Source: Euryarchaeota archaeon UBA124 (lineage in GTDB: Archaea > Thermoplasmatota > Poseidoniia > Poseidoniales > Poseidoniaceae). From it: DNA of 20,099 nt. The notes under the pieces are model-generated. The model saw only the letters and a program-made list of their open reading frames with translations. It was not told the origin of the DNA and ran no database searches. A program made the translations under genes and the position numbers. Numbering within the stretch: the first letter of the stretch is position 1; every line of letters begins with the position of its first letter. Of this stretch, positions 1 through 8,800 are shown in pieces. The stretch is taken from assembly GCA_002502215.1 (NCBI GenBank), contig DAPT01000003.1, positions 1 through 20,099 on the forward strand, given 5' to 3'.

Positions 1-1
1 A

Positions 2-1225
2 CCAACCGCTGTCATCCTTGTCGATTCCGAGATTCTTGAGGAAGATCAAGCACTCTCTGCTCTTCGTCATCGATGGCCGAATGCACCGATTCTCTCCGAA
101 AAATCAGCAAGTGATGATGTCGATACTGTGGATAAGATTGATGTTCAGGACATCATAACCGCCGCATTCAAAGAAAAGGTCCGTTCTTGGGAGCGTCATG
201 CTGGAGCCACGGTTCTGGAAAGCTACATTCGTCATCTACCTGAGAAATCCAAGGTTGCGATATTTTGCCACGACAATCCTGACCCAGATGCGCTCTCATC
301 CGCATTAGCGATGCATGAATTGGTCGCGTTCCTCGGACATGAACCGACAATCTACCATGGAGGACTCATCGAACATCAGCAAAATCAAGCCATGGTCCGC
401 CTCCTTGAAATCCCGCTACGACGGATTATTCTTGATTGGGAGTTGGAGGATGTCCTCAACGAAGCTGAATGCATCATTACTGTTGATTTTCATCAACCTG
501 GAGCCAACAACATTCTCCCTAAGGACTGTGTACCTCACATCATCATCGACCATCACGCCTCAGACAAAACAGTCAGTGCGGATGTTGCATTCTTGCGTCC
601 AGAGTATTCAGCAACATCATCACTCATCGCGAATCTACTTATGAGCATGAGTTTGGAAATGACGCCACGCCTTGCTACCGCTCTTTCATTCGGTTTGCGA
701 ACAGATACGCTTTCCTTCACACGATCGTTCAATCAAGTCGACTTGCGAGCGCTCATGTGGCTGAATACGTGGGTTGATGATGACTTATTGCAGTCGATAC
801 AAGCTCCACTGCGTACACAGGAAACCTTGCAATCCTTTCAACAGGCTCTTACGACCATGACTCAGAAAGGAGGGCTCGTCCTTGCGCCAATCAACAACCT
901 CATCCATAGAGACGATCTTGCGCAAGTGGCTGACTTTTTGTTTGCTACGTCAACAACCGACCTCGTCATTGTGTTTGGTATTCAACGTCAAAAGATACTT
1001 CTTTCCGCCAGAAGTCGGCGTGAAAATCTCCACATTGGGCTGATGCTTTCGAAAGAATTCCCGAACGGACAAGCTGGAGGACATCGAGGTATGGCAGGAG
1101 GGCAAATTCAATTCGCATCGCTTGGCTATAATGAGACACACGTTGACGAGGAAGAGCATGAAGTGATTCTCGAAACGTTCTCGGATCGACTGGTATCGAT
1201 GTTTTCAAAGGGGGGGGATGCATGA
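2..1225 (+). CDS. DHH/DHHA1 phosphoesterase, 5'-truncated by the window edge, probable TrkA-N fusion
   Basis: Predicted Mn-dependent phosphoesterase of the DHH superfamily (RecJ/NrnA/GdpP-like), probably acting on short oligonucleotides or a cyclic dinucleotide in the cytosol. Visible motifs are HDNPDPDA (269-292), IIIDHH ending in the DHH triad at 548-556, a GLRTDT motif near 691-710, and the DHHA1 motif GGHRGMAGG (1076-1102). The same frame stays open upstream to base 2 with no stop. A GTG at 128 could be taken as a start, but it lies inside this open frame. The extra upstream residues (TAVILVDSEILEEDQALSAL and on) read like the end of a Rossmann/TrkA-N domain. Archaeal proteins with TrkA-N, DHH and DHHA1 in that order are known, so I infer a larger protein whose N-terminus lies outside the window; 407 residues are visible. 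The stop overlaps the next start by 4 bases (ATGA), implying translational coupling. Substrate is unknown. Confidence 0.88.
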   Translation, partial: PTAVILVDSEILEEDQALSALRHRWPNAPILSEKSASDDVDTVDKIDVQDIITAAFKEKVRSWERHAGATVLESYIRHLPEKSKVAIFCHDNPDPDALSSALAMHELVAFLGHEPTIYHGGLIEHQQNQAMVRLLEIPLRRIILDWELEDVLNEAECIITVDFHQPGANNILPKDCVPHIIIDHHASDKTVSADVAFLRPEYSATSSLIANLLMSMSLEMTPRLATALSFGLRTDTLSFTRSFNQVDLRALMWLNTWVDDDLLQSIQAPLRTQETLQSFQQALTTMTQKGGLVLAPINNLIHRDDLAQVADFLFATSTTDLVIVFGIQRQKILLSARSRRENLHIGLMLSKEFPNGQAGGHRGMAGGQIQFASLGYNETHVDEEEHEVILETFSDRLVSMFSKGGDA

Positions 1226-2388
1226 GCAATGCAGCACCGTTTGTCGATATTTCTCCAACGTTAAGGATCCTAGGGACTGCTCATGTTGCAACCGCTTCGG
1301 TTGAGGCTGTTCGTGAACAAATCGAAACCTATCGACCGAAAGTGGTCGGGGTTGAGTTATGTCAAACACGTCATGATGCATTGGTTGAAGGACGAAGGTT
1401 GGACAAGGAAGGACTCCGCAGGGTCATCAAAGAAGGAAAAGCACCCATGGTTCTCATTCAGGCCATGTTGAGCGCTGAGCAACGAAGAATGGGGCTCAAT
1501 GAAGGTCAAGAGCCAGGTGCAGAACTCCTTGCAGCGGTTCAAACTGCGAATGAAGCGGGTCTGGAGGTTGCATTGGTCGATCGAGACATACAAGTCACCA
1601 TGCGTAGGGCTTGGAAAAAAATGAAGTGGAGAGAACGCTTTCGTTTACTTATGTCGCTTTTTGTTGAGGAAGAGGATGAAGAAGAGATAGACCTCGATGA
1701 TTTGTTGTCAGATTCGGACTTGCTGTCCTCTATGATGGATGAATTGAAGCAATTCTCACCGGGTGCGGGAGAAGCTCTCATCGATGAGCGAGATCAATTC
1801 ATTGCAGAGAAAATTATGCAGGCAAAAACGGAAGAGAAAATGCTCGTCGTCGTCGGAGCAGGTCACCTCCGAGGGATTGAAAAAGCACTTTCACCTTACA
1901 CCCCACTTCCTACTGAAGACATGGAAAGAATATCCTCGGTCCCTCGGAAGGGAATTGTTGGCAAGACTTTGCCATTTGCGATTCCATTAATTGTTATGGG
2001 ACTTGTTGGATTTGCACTGTTCAACAACGATGATGTTGATGTTGTGAGGATGTTGACAATATGGACCCTGTTCAATGCAATCTTTGCCGCAGTTGGTTGT
2101 ATCTTAGCACGGGGTCACCCTTTGGCAATACTGACTGCTGCACTGGCAAGTCCAATCACGTCATTGAATCCTGCCTTAGCAGCAGGTTGGTTCGCTGGTT
2201 ACGTTCAACTTCGAATATCTGAACCGACGGCAGAAGATTTGCAATTGTTCCTCAAAGGAACAACTATTGGTGGTTTCTGGAGCAATCGTGCAGGTCGAGT
2301 TTTACTGGTCACGGCCCTGACGAACTTAGGAAGCATGCTCGGTGCATGGTTTGCAGCCGCTGGATTCATTGGCGGAGGAATCACCTAA
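1222..2388 (+). CDS. TraB/PrgY-family membrane protein
   Basis: 388-residue member of the TraB (pheromone-shutdown/Tiki-like) family, proposed to be membrane-anchored metalloproteases; the role in archaea is not established. The two family GxxH motifs are present: GTAH at residues 18-21 and GAGH at 212-215. A conserved Glu lies in GVELC (43-47), and a VDRD motif is at 119-122. An acidic stretch (about 149-165) sits in the middle. The C-terminal third holds about four membrane segments (roughly 249-266, 276-295, 302-328, 360-385). The ATG overlaps the DHH gene's stop and follows a run of eight G (1210-1217). It ends convergent with folP, the two stops overlapping by 4 bases. The family call is firm; biochemical function is not. 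Confidence 0.9.
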   Translation: MSNAAPFVDISPTLRILGTAHVATASVEAVREQIETYRPKVVGVELCQTRHDALVEGRRLDKEGLRRVIKEGKAPMVLIQAMLSAEQRRMGLNEGQEPGAELLAAVQTANEAGLEVALVDRDIQVTMRRAWKKMKWRERFRLLMSLFVEEEDEEEIDLDDLLSDSDLLSSMMDELKQFSPGAGEALIDERDQFIAEKIMQAKTEEKMLVVVGAGHLRGIEKALSPYTPLPTEDMERISSVPRKGIVGKTLPFAIPLIVMGLVGFALFNNDDVDVVRMLTIWTLFNAIFAAVGCILARGHPLAILTAALASPITSLNPALAAGWFAGYVQLRISEPTAEDLQLFLKGTTIGGFWSNRAGRVLLVTALTNLGSMLGAWFAAAGFIGGGIT

Positions 2389-3221
2389 CCAAGTTTCTGC
2401 ATAACACCAAGTAAGTCAGTATGTGCTTGTACGTCATGAACTCTTAACCAATCAATTCCAACATGCTGAGCATGTGCTGCTACACCTAGCGTACCATACA
2501 ATCGATCGTCCGTGGAGGAGTGGCCTGTCAATTGGCCAATCATTGATTTTCGAGAAACGCCCCAAAGAATTGAAAAATCGTGTTCCCCGCGAAATATTTC
2601 CCAGCCGTTCAGTAGATCGATGTTGTGTTCGAGGGTCTTACCGAAGCCAATACCGGGATCGAGACATATTTTACTCGGTTCCAACCCTGCAGCAACCAAG
2701 TATTCTGCAGTCGTGAGGAGTTGATGAGAGACTTCCAGCAATACATTGCCATACGATGGATTGTGCTGCATGGTCTTTGGCTCGCCAAGCATGTGCATAA
2801 TGCAGACTGGAACCTTGCGGTCCAACACCAAGTCCACCATTTCTTGTGATCTAAGTCCTGAGACATCGTTGATGATGGTCGCTCCAGCATCCAAAGCTTG
2901 CCGAGCGACCTCGTGATTTCGAGTATCAATTGATATTGGGGTACCTGGAGAGTCGGTTCGTAGGCCAGATATAACCGGAATTACTCGTTCAAGTTCTTTT
3001 TCTATAGAAACTTCTTCTGAACCTGGTCGAGTACTCTCACCACCGATATCGATGATTGAAGCCCCTTCCCTAATCATTCCAAGGCCGGTGCTCATTGCGT
3101 CTGAGTGACTGGTTTTACGAGAAGCCCCGTGAAAGGAATCGGGCGTGACGTTGAGGATGCCCATAAGACCTGGAGGCCCTGCGCGACGGCGGAACGAAAA
3201 AGGTGCCAATGCGTCAGCCAT
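2385..3221 (-). CDS. folP: dihydropteroate synthase
   Basis: Condenses 6-hydroxymethyl-7,8-dihydropterin pyrophosphate with p-aminobenzoate in folate synthesis; cytosolic TIM barrel. At 278 residues it matches the bacterial family length. All signature loops are visible: NVTPDSF (24-30), GGESTRPG (60-67), SIDT with D99, INDVSG with N118, LDPGIGFGK with D188, WGVSRKS with K225, and RVHDV with R260 and H262. These correspond to the pterin and sulfonamide/pABA-binding residues of the E. coli enzyme. Some archaea lack a classic FolP because they make methanopterin, so this gene suggests tetrahydrofolate use. It starts 52 bases from a divergent membrane gene and shares a TATA-like element with it at 3243-3251. 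No other folate gene is in the window. Confidence 0.95.
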   Translation of the reverse strand: MADALAPFSFRRRAGPPGLMGILNVTPDSFHGASRKTSHSDAMSTGLGMIREGASIIDIGGESTRPGSEEVSIEKELERVIPVISGLRTDSPGTPISIDTRNHEVARQALDAGATIINDVSGLRSQEMVDLVLDRKVPVCIMHMLGEPKTMQHNPSYGNVLLEVSHQLLTTAEYLVAAGLEPSKICLDPGIGFGKTLEHNIDLLNGWEIFRGEHDFSILWGVSRKSMIGQLTGHSSTDDRLYGTLGVAAHAQHVGIDWLRVHDVQAHTDLLGVMQKLG

Positions 3222-3242
3222 GACCAGTTGCAGTAAGGATGG

Positions 3243-3251
3243 ATTGATAAG
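3243..3251. promoter_or_regulatory. possible shared bidirectional TATA-like element
   Basis: ATTGATAAG lies between the divergent folP and membrane-protein starts. Read on the minus strand it is TTATCAAT ending 22 bases before the folP ATG; on the plus strand TTGATAAG ends 22 bases before the ATG at 3274. Both spacings fit an archaeal TATA box serving near-leaderless transcripts. The match to a TATA consensus is weak, so this is an inference from position. Confidence 0.35.
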
Positions 3252-3273
3252 GCCTCATACCCAAGGGTTTTGC

Positions 3274-3900
3274 ATGTCGGAGATTGAAGGCAACCATTCA
3301 ACCAGTGGTTCGAGCCCATCGACGACGGAGTTAGGAGTCAGTGAAGCGTCGCTTGAACTTGCTGAGCGAGTAGCGCTTCGCCTCGATATTTACGATAAAC
3401 CTGCGATTTTCAACATGCTTTCCAGCAGAGCGAAACTTGGAGCAGGCATTGTCACGGTGTCTTTGCTCTTCTGGTGGCTTCTAATCAGCAATTCGTCTTC
3501 GGATGACCTTGGAGTCGGAGTTTCCAAATTCTTTGCATTGAACTTCAACCAGGTTGCACTTGCGGTAATGGCGCTGTCGTTCCTTCATTCTGCATTTGGT
3601 GACTTTGGCCGAGAGATGGGTTCACTTGTTCCATCCCTTATTTCAGGAGTCATGATCATCATGGTTCTCTTGTATGTAGGTGAACCAATTGTCACCGCGT
3701 TCATGTCCGATTCAATCGAAGTTAACACGGGCCTATGGCGCAGTGCTCGTCTTGCGTTGGTTGGAGCAGGTACCGTTTTCGGAGGTCATCTCATCGTTGA
3801 TGCATACCTCCTGTTGTGGTTGCGTCGTTTTCTCGAAGCAAACGAAGACATCGTGCTTACACCTCCAGGTGAGCACGATGAAAATGCTACCATGGAATGA
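3274..3900 (+). CDS. four-helix membrane protein, function unknown
   Basis: 208 residues from the ATG at 3274. The reading frame is open further upstream to an ATG at 3145, but that longer form would run 77 bases into divergent folP and adds Arg-rich residues, so the shorter start is preferred. A polar, Ser-rich N-terminus (1-54) is followed by four hydrophobic segments (about 55-73, 91-108, 119-141, 158-183) and an acidic C-terminus. I recognise no family. It heads a plus-strand run, ending 39 bases before trm56, and is probably co-transcribed with trm56, carA and carB. Confidence 0.75.
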   Translation: MSEIEGNHSTSGSSPSTTELGVSEASLELAERVALRLDIYDKPAIFNMLSSRAKLGAGIVTVSLLFWWLLISNSSSDDLGVGVSKFFALNFNQVALAVMALSFLHSAFGDFGREMGSLVPSLISGVMIIMVLLYVGEPIVTAFMSDSIEVNTGLWRSARLALVGAGTVFGGHLIVDAYLLLWLRRFLEANEDIVLTPPGEHDENATME

Positions 3901-3939
3901 TACCTCTCAATTCATCAATACAACCCTCGAGGCGTAGTT

Positions 3940-4494
3940 ATGGCCGGCCATGATGTCATTATCCTTCGACTTGGATATCGTCTCGGTCGGGACCCCCGAA
4001 TTACCACTCACCTCGCTTTGGTTGCCAGAGCACTTGGTGCTAATCGTTTTCTTTTTTCAGGTGATGACGATGAACGTCTAGCAGAAAACATTGAATCTGT
4101 CAATCAACGCTTTGGAGGCGATATGGTTGTCGAACATGTGAAGAGTCCAATGGCTTGGTTGAGAAAATTTGTTGGTGATGGTATTGATGGGAACCCTCCC
4201 GGAATTGCAGTTCATTTGACGATGTACGGTGCATCCTATCGGAGTGTTACACCTACCATTCGTAGAGACCGCCCGCTGGTCGTTGTTGTCGGTGGGGCCA
4301 AGGTGCCTTCTGAAGTCTTTCAAATCTCGCAGTACAACCTCGCAGTTGGCAATCAACCGCATTCTGAGGTTGCTGCCCTTGCATTGTTCTTGGATGGTTG
4401 GTATGGGTCTGGCTCAGCTGAAAGAATACTGGATGGCGGAGAATTGATTATCAATCCAAGCAACACTGGAAAAGACGTTACTGACACCAAATGA
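3940..4494 (+). CDS. trm56: tRNA (cytidine(56)-2'-O)-methyltransferase
   Basis: SPOUT-superfamily enzyme that 2'-O-methylates C56 in the T-loop of archaeal tRNAs using S-adenosylmethionine. 184 residues match the family size. The N-terminal VIILRLGYRLGRDPRITTH stretch, the HLTMYG motif (92-97), VVGGAKVP (116-123) and the C-terminal knot YNLAVGNQPHSEVAALALFL (132-151) are the family hallmarks. This is an archaeal gene family and is among the best lineage markers here. A partial Shine-Dalgarno GAGG (3929-3932) lies 7 bases before the ATG. Its stop is in the same frame as carA, 36 bases upstream of the first carA ATG. Confidence 0.95.
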   Translation: MAGHDVIILRLGYRLGRDPRITTHLALVARALGANRFLFSGDDDERLAENIESVNQRFGGDMVVEHVKSPMAWLRKFVGDGIDGNPPGIAVHLTMYGASYRSVTPTIRRDRPLVVVVGGAKVPSEVFQISQYNLAVGNQPHSEVAALALFLDGWYGSGSAERILDGGELIINPSNTGKDVTDTK

Positions 4495-4530
4495 AGACCA
4501 TGGTTCCATCGAAAACCATCCCCAATCATT

Positions 4531-5862
4531 ATGGATGGCCTACATGGAATACCTCTGATGTCGATGGTCGGTAGCAGCCCTTCCGGATTCGCCCCGGGTC
4601 GACACAATCACGGTGTCTCAAAAGCACCTGAATTTCCAGATGCCGCAGACGCTCTGTTTCATAAGTCAAGTCTACCGCAACGAGCGAGTGGTGAAGGAAT
4701 CCTCCTGCTCGCAGATGGTGGTCGTTTTGAAGGCACTCTTTTCGGTGCTGAAGGGTTTGGGGAAGGTGAACTTGTTTTTACCACTGGAATGATGGGATAC
4801 CAAGAATCACTCACAGATCCTTCATGGGCAGGGCAGATTCTTACGTTCACCTATCCCCTGATTGGAAATTATGGTATCCATGGAGGAAAATCAGAATCAA
4901 AAGCCGTTTGGCCCAAAGGCGTGGTTGTCCGTCATGCAATGCAAGACCCTGACCATCGTGATTCCATTGGAACCGTCTCCGAACTCTTGCAAGCACACGG
5001 CGTACCGGGAATTGAGAACATTGACACTCGGGCGATTACAAAACGCGTACGAGAGTTGGGTACAGTCCTCTGCATCTTTGGTCCGAAGGAGAGAGAGCAA
5101 GAGATGCTGAAGCGGTTGGAGGTGATGACCTCACCCGAGCTTGACGATTTGGTCGACCTTGTGTCCATCGATGAGCCCATCGTCCTGAATCCAGGTGCTA
5201 CGGATGATTTGGGACAACCGCTCCCACGTATAGGTGCGTTGGATTGCGGAGTAAAGTACAACATCCTACGAAATCTTTGTCAACGATTCGAAGTGGTTTG
5301 GTGCCCACCTGACATTGAATTCGATACGCTGCAAGGCTATGCGATAGAGGCTCTTTTTTGCTCCAATGGACCTGGAGACCCAGCTCATCCCGGGAAAGCG
5401 ACCACAGCGCGCCACACATTGGCAAAGGCAGTGGCATCAGGTCTCCCCGTCATGGGAATTTGCCTTGGCCATCAGCTCATGGGGCTTGCATCAGGTCTCA
5501 AAACCTACAAAATGCGATATGGGCATCGTGGAGCGAACCAGCCCGTTGTCGATTTGAAAACAAAACGCGTTTGGATTACATCCCAAAATCACGGTTTCGC
5601 GGTGGCCGATCCACAAAATGGTATGCTCGCAGCACACCCTAGCGGAGCAACTTCACCAGAAAGCGAAAACTTACACGGTTATGACGTCGAAGTGCGTTAC
5701 ATCAATGCGAACGACAAAACTGTGGAAGGACTCGATGTCCTTAATCGTCCTTGCTTTACAGTTCAATTCCATCCTGAAGCATGTCCTGGACCACATGATG
5801 CAGAACCATTGTTCAATCGATTCAGGGAACTTGTAGACAGTCACCGTCGAGGTGATGTTTGA
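4531..5862 (+). CDS. carA: carbamoyl-phosphate synthase small (glutaminase) subunit
   Basis: Hydrolyses glutamine and passes ammonia to CarB for carbamoyl phosphate, the precursor of pyrimidines and arginine. The N-terminal CPSase domain starts near residue 54 (GEGILLLADGG). The class I amidotransferase domain has the nucleophile C311 in GICLGHQ (309-315), GHRGANQPV (331-339) and the H414/E416 pair in FHPEACPG. About 53 residues precede the normal CarA start, Ser/His/Pro-rich and without homology I recognise. In-frame ATGs exist only at 4531, 4558 and 4564, so at least 42 extra residues remain whichever is used; none has an obvious Shine-Dalgarno. The stop overlaps the carB start by one base (TGATG). 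The 5' boundary is the uncertain part. Confidence 0.95.
   Translation: MDGLHGIPLMSMVGSSPSGFAPGRHNHGVSKAPEFPDAADALFHKSSLPQRASGEGILLLADGGRFEGTLFGAEGFGEGELVFTTGMMGYQESLTDPSWAGQILTFTYPLIGNYGIHGGKSESKAVWPKGVVVRHAMQDPDHRDSIGTVSELLQAHGVPGIENIDTRAITKRVRELGTVLCIFGPKEREQEMLKRLEVMTSPELDDLVDLVSIDEPIVLNPGATDDLGQPLPRIGALDCGVKYNILRNLCQRFEVVWCPPDIEFDTLQGYAIEALFCSNGPGDPAHPGKATTARHTLAKAVASGLPVMGICLGHQLMGLASGLKTYKMRYGHRGANQPVVDLKTKRVWITSQNHGFAVADPQNGMLAAHPSGATSPESENLHGYDVEVRYINANDKTVEGLDVLNRPCFTVQFHPEACPGPHDAEPLFNRFRELVDSHRRGDV
5849..5856 (+). promoter_or_regulatory. Shine-Dalgarno for carB
   Basis: GAGGTGAT lies inside the end of carA, 5 bases before the carB ATG at 5862. It is perfectly complementary to ATCACCTC in the 16S 3' tail encoded at the right edge of this window. 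It favours the ATG at 5862 over the TTG at 5859. Confidence 0.75.
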
Positions 5863-8800
5863 TGCCAAGAAGAGATGACTTGAGCACCATTCTAGTTCTT
5901 GGCTCTGGGCCGATAAAGATTGGTCAAGCCGCTGAATTCGATTTTTCGGGCTCTCAAGCCGTTCGGGCTCTGCGTGAAGACGGTTACGAAGTTATTCTCG
6001 TTAATTCAAACCCGGCAACAATCCAAAACGACCCCGAGATGGCAGACCGTGTCTACATTGAACCACTCTTGCCCGACACCGTTCGAAAAATCCTCGAAAT
6101 TGAGAAGCCCGATGCTCTCCTCGCCGGAATGGGTGGCCAAACTGCACTCAACATTGCGAGTGAATTGTCTCATGATGGTACGTTAGAACGCCTCGGTGTC
6201 GAATTGATTGGTTCAGACCTTGATGCAATCGACAAAGCCGAAGACCGGGAATTGTTCAACCAAGTATGTGAGTCAATTGACTTACCAATTTCTCAGGCAA
6301 TTGCTTGCAATTCCATGGAGGAAGTGATCAAGGCTGCAGAAGAACTTGGATCGTGGCCAATACTTATCCGTCCGGCTTTTACACTCGGCGGCCTTGGTGG
6401 CGGAACGGCATTTGACATGGGTCAACTTGTTGAAATTGCAACTCTTGGCCTTCGAAACTCAAGAATCAATCAAGTCCTTATCGAAGAATCGATTCTCGGA
6501 TGGCAAGAATTGGAGTATGAAGTCATGCGAGATACTGCGGACAATGCAACCATTGTCTGTACGATGGAAAACATCGACCCAATGGGCGTACATACGGGAG
6601 AATCCGTTGTTGTAGCCCCGCTTCAATCGTTTTCCGATGCTGACCACCAGGAACTTCGAGACAAAGCTCTCGCATTGATTCGTGAATTAAACATCAAAGG
6701 TGGTTGCAACGTGCAATTCGCATTCAATCAATTCACTGGAGAGATACGTGTCATCGAGGTCAACCCACGTGTAAGTCGATCGTCAGCCCTTGCTTCAAAA
6801 GCAACCGGATATCCTATTGCTCGCATGGCTGCAAAAATTGCAGTAGGATACACACTCGATGAGTTACCAAATCCCATCACTGGAGAGGGAACCACAGCAG
6901 CATTCGAACCGACCCTTGACTATGTTGTTGTCAAGATACCCAGATGGCCATTTGATAAATTCCGAACCGCTGACAGAACCCTTGGAACCTCGATGAAATC
7001 GACCGGTGAAGTAATGGCAATTGGTCGAAATTTCGAGGAAGCGTTCCTCAAGGCATGGGCATCCTTGGAACAAGGATGTCCTTACCCCCGTCCGTTGACA
7101 AGGGCAGATGAATCCGAAGGAGAGGGCATGGCTGAACGAGCACATGAACAACTCCCAGATAGTGTACTTGTGGATTGGCTTCGAATTGCAACTGACCGCC
7201 GTTTGGGCGCCCTCTTGGAAGCATTCCGGAGAGGATGGAGCATAGAAAAAGTTCACGAGATTACAAGAATTACACGCTGGTTCTTACAACGCTTTGAGCA
7301 CATTGCTCAAATGGAATCTGACCTTGTAGATATGAACATACAACCTTCCTCCATGGATTACAACACAATCATTCGATACAAGTCACATGGATTCAGTGAT
7401 GCTCACATTGCAGACGCGCTCAATGGTTTCAAACCCACTGGCTGGAAAGCATTGCCTGATCATTGCAACGAAGAGAATGTAATGCTTCGACGCCATGAGT
7501 TGAACGTTCACCCACGATACAGAATGGTTGATTCCTGTGCTGCTGAATTTGCAGCAAAAACACCGTACTACTATTCGACTTACGAACCATACCAGGACGA
7601 TGGCATCGATCATGTACCAGACCTAGCGAAGCGAAACAAGCAGCGCATGGTTGCCATTGGTTCAGGACCCATACGAATCGGACAGGGTATTGAATTCGAT
7701 TATGGATGTGTTCACGCAGTAATGGCCATTCGCTCTGCTGGCATGGATGCTGTTCTCATCAACAACAATCCTGAGACTGTCTCTACGGACTTCGATACAT
7801 CCGATCGGTTGTACTTCGATCCACTCACATCTGAATGTGTTTCAGAAATTCTCCTTAGAGAAAAAGCACATGGAATCCTTTTGCAATTCGGTGGACAAAC
7901 TGCAATCAATTTAGCTCAGCCAATTGAACAACGTCTGAAACACCTCGCAGGCAAAGGAGCAGAAGTGCAAATTCTTGGAACAAGTGTGGATGGGATTGAT
8001 GAAGCGAGTGATCGTGAGCGATTCGAAGCATTCGCAAAGAAAAACGGATTGCGTATGCCGAATGGATCAACAGGTACCTCAGCCGATGATATTCGTAAAG
8101 CGGTCGATCACATTGGGTTCCCTGTTTTGATACGTCCATCCTATGTTCTTGGCGGGCGCGGAATGGAAATTCTCTCGAATGAGGCCCAGTTGGAAGCCTA
8201 CCTAAAAGAAGCGTATCTTGCTCCAGATAAACCACTCTTGGTCGATGAGTATTTGGGACATGCAACAGAATTGGATGTTGATGCTGCGAGCGATGGGGAG
8301 GACGTGTTGGTTGGAGCAATCATGGAACACCTTGAGGAAGCAGGTATCCACTCTGGAGACTCAACGTGCTTCATTCCCGCACAGAATATTAGTGAAGATA
8401 TGCTTACTAAGGTTGCAGAGCAGACAAAAATCATAGGGCTCGGTCTGAAAATAAAAGGCTGCTTCAACATCCAATTTGCAATTCAAGGTGATGACTTGTA
8501 TGTCCTTGAAGTCAACCCCCGTTCATCTCGAACAGTACCGTTCGTAGCAAAATCTTCTGGATTACCACTCGCAAAGATTGCTGCAAACGTAACCATTGGA
8601 ATTCCACTGTCGAAACAAACAATTCCAAAACGTACGTCAGGCCAAATCTGTGTAAAGGCACCTGTCTTCCCGTTCATCAAACTCAGAGGATTGGATCCTG
8701 CACCAGGTCCTGAAATGAAATCGACTGGTGAAGTCTATGGGTCTGACACCTCAGCCGACATTGCCTATCTCAAGGCAAGGCTTGCGACCGAAGTCCCTGT

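Noticed and set aside
128..130. GTG as start codon of the first gene
   Set aside because: The frame is open to base 2 with protein-like upstream sequence and there is no ribosome site or TATA box at the expected distance.
3145..3273. Longer start for the membrane protein
   Set aside because: It would overlap divergent folP by 77 bases and adds Arg-rich residues that mirror the folP N-terminus read on the other strand.
7906..8319. 137-residue open frame antisense to carB
   Set aside because: It is His- and Arg-rich, lies wholly within the conserved carB ATP-grasp region and has no recognisable family.
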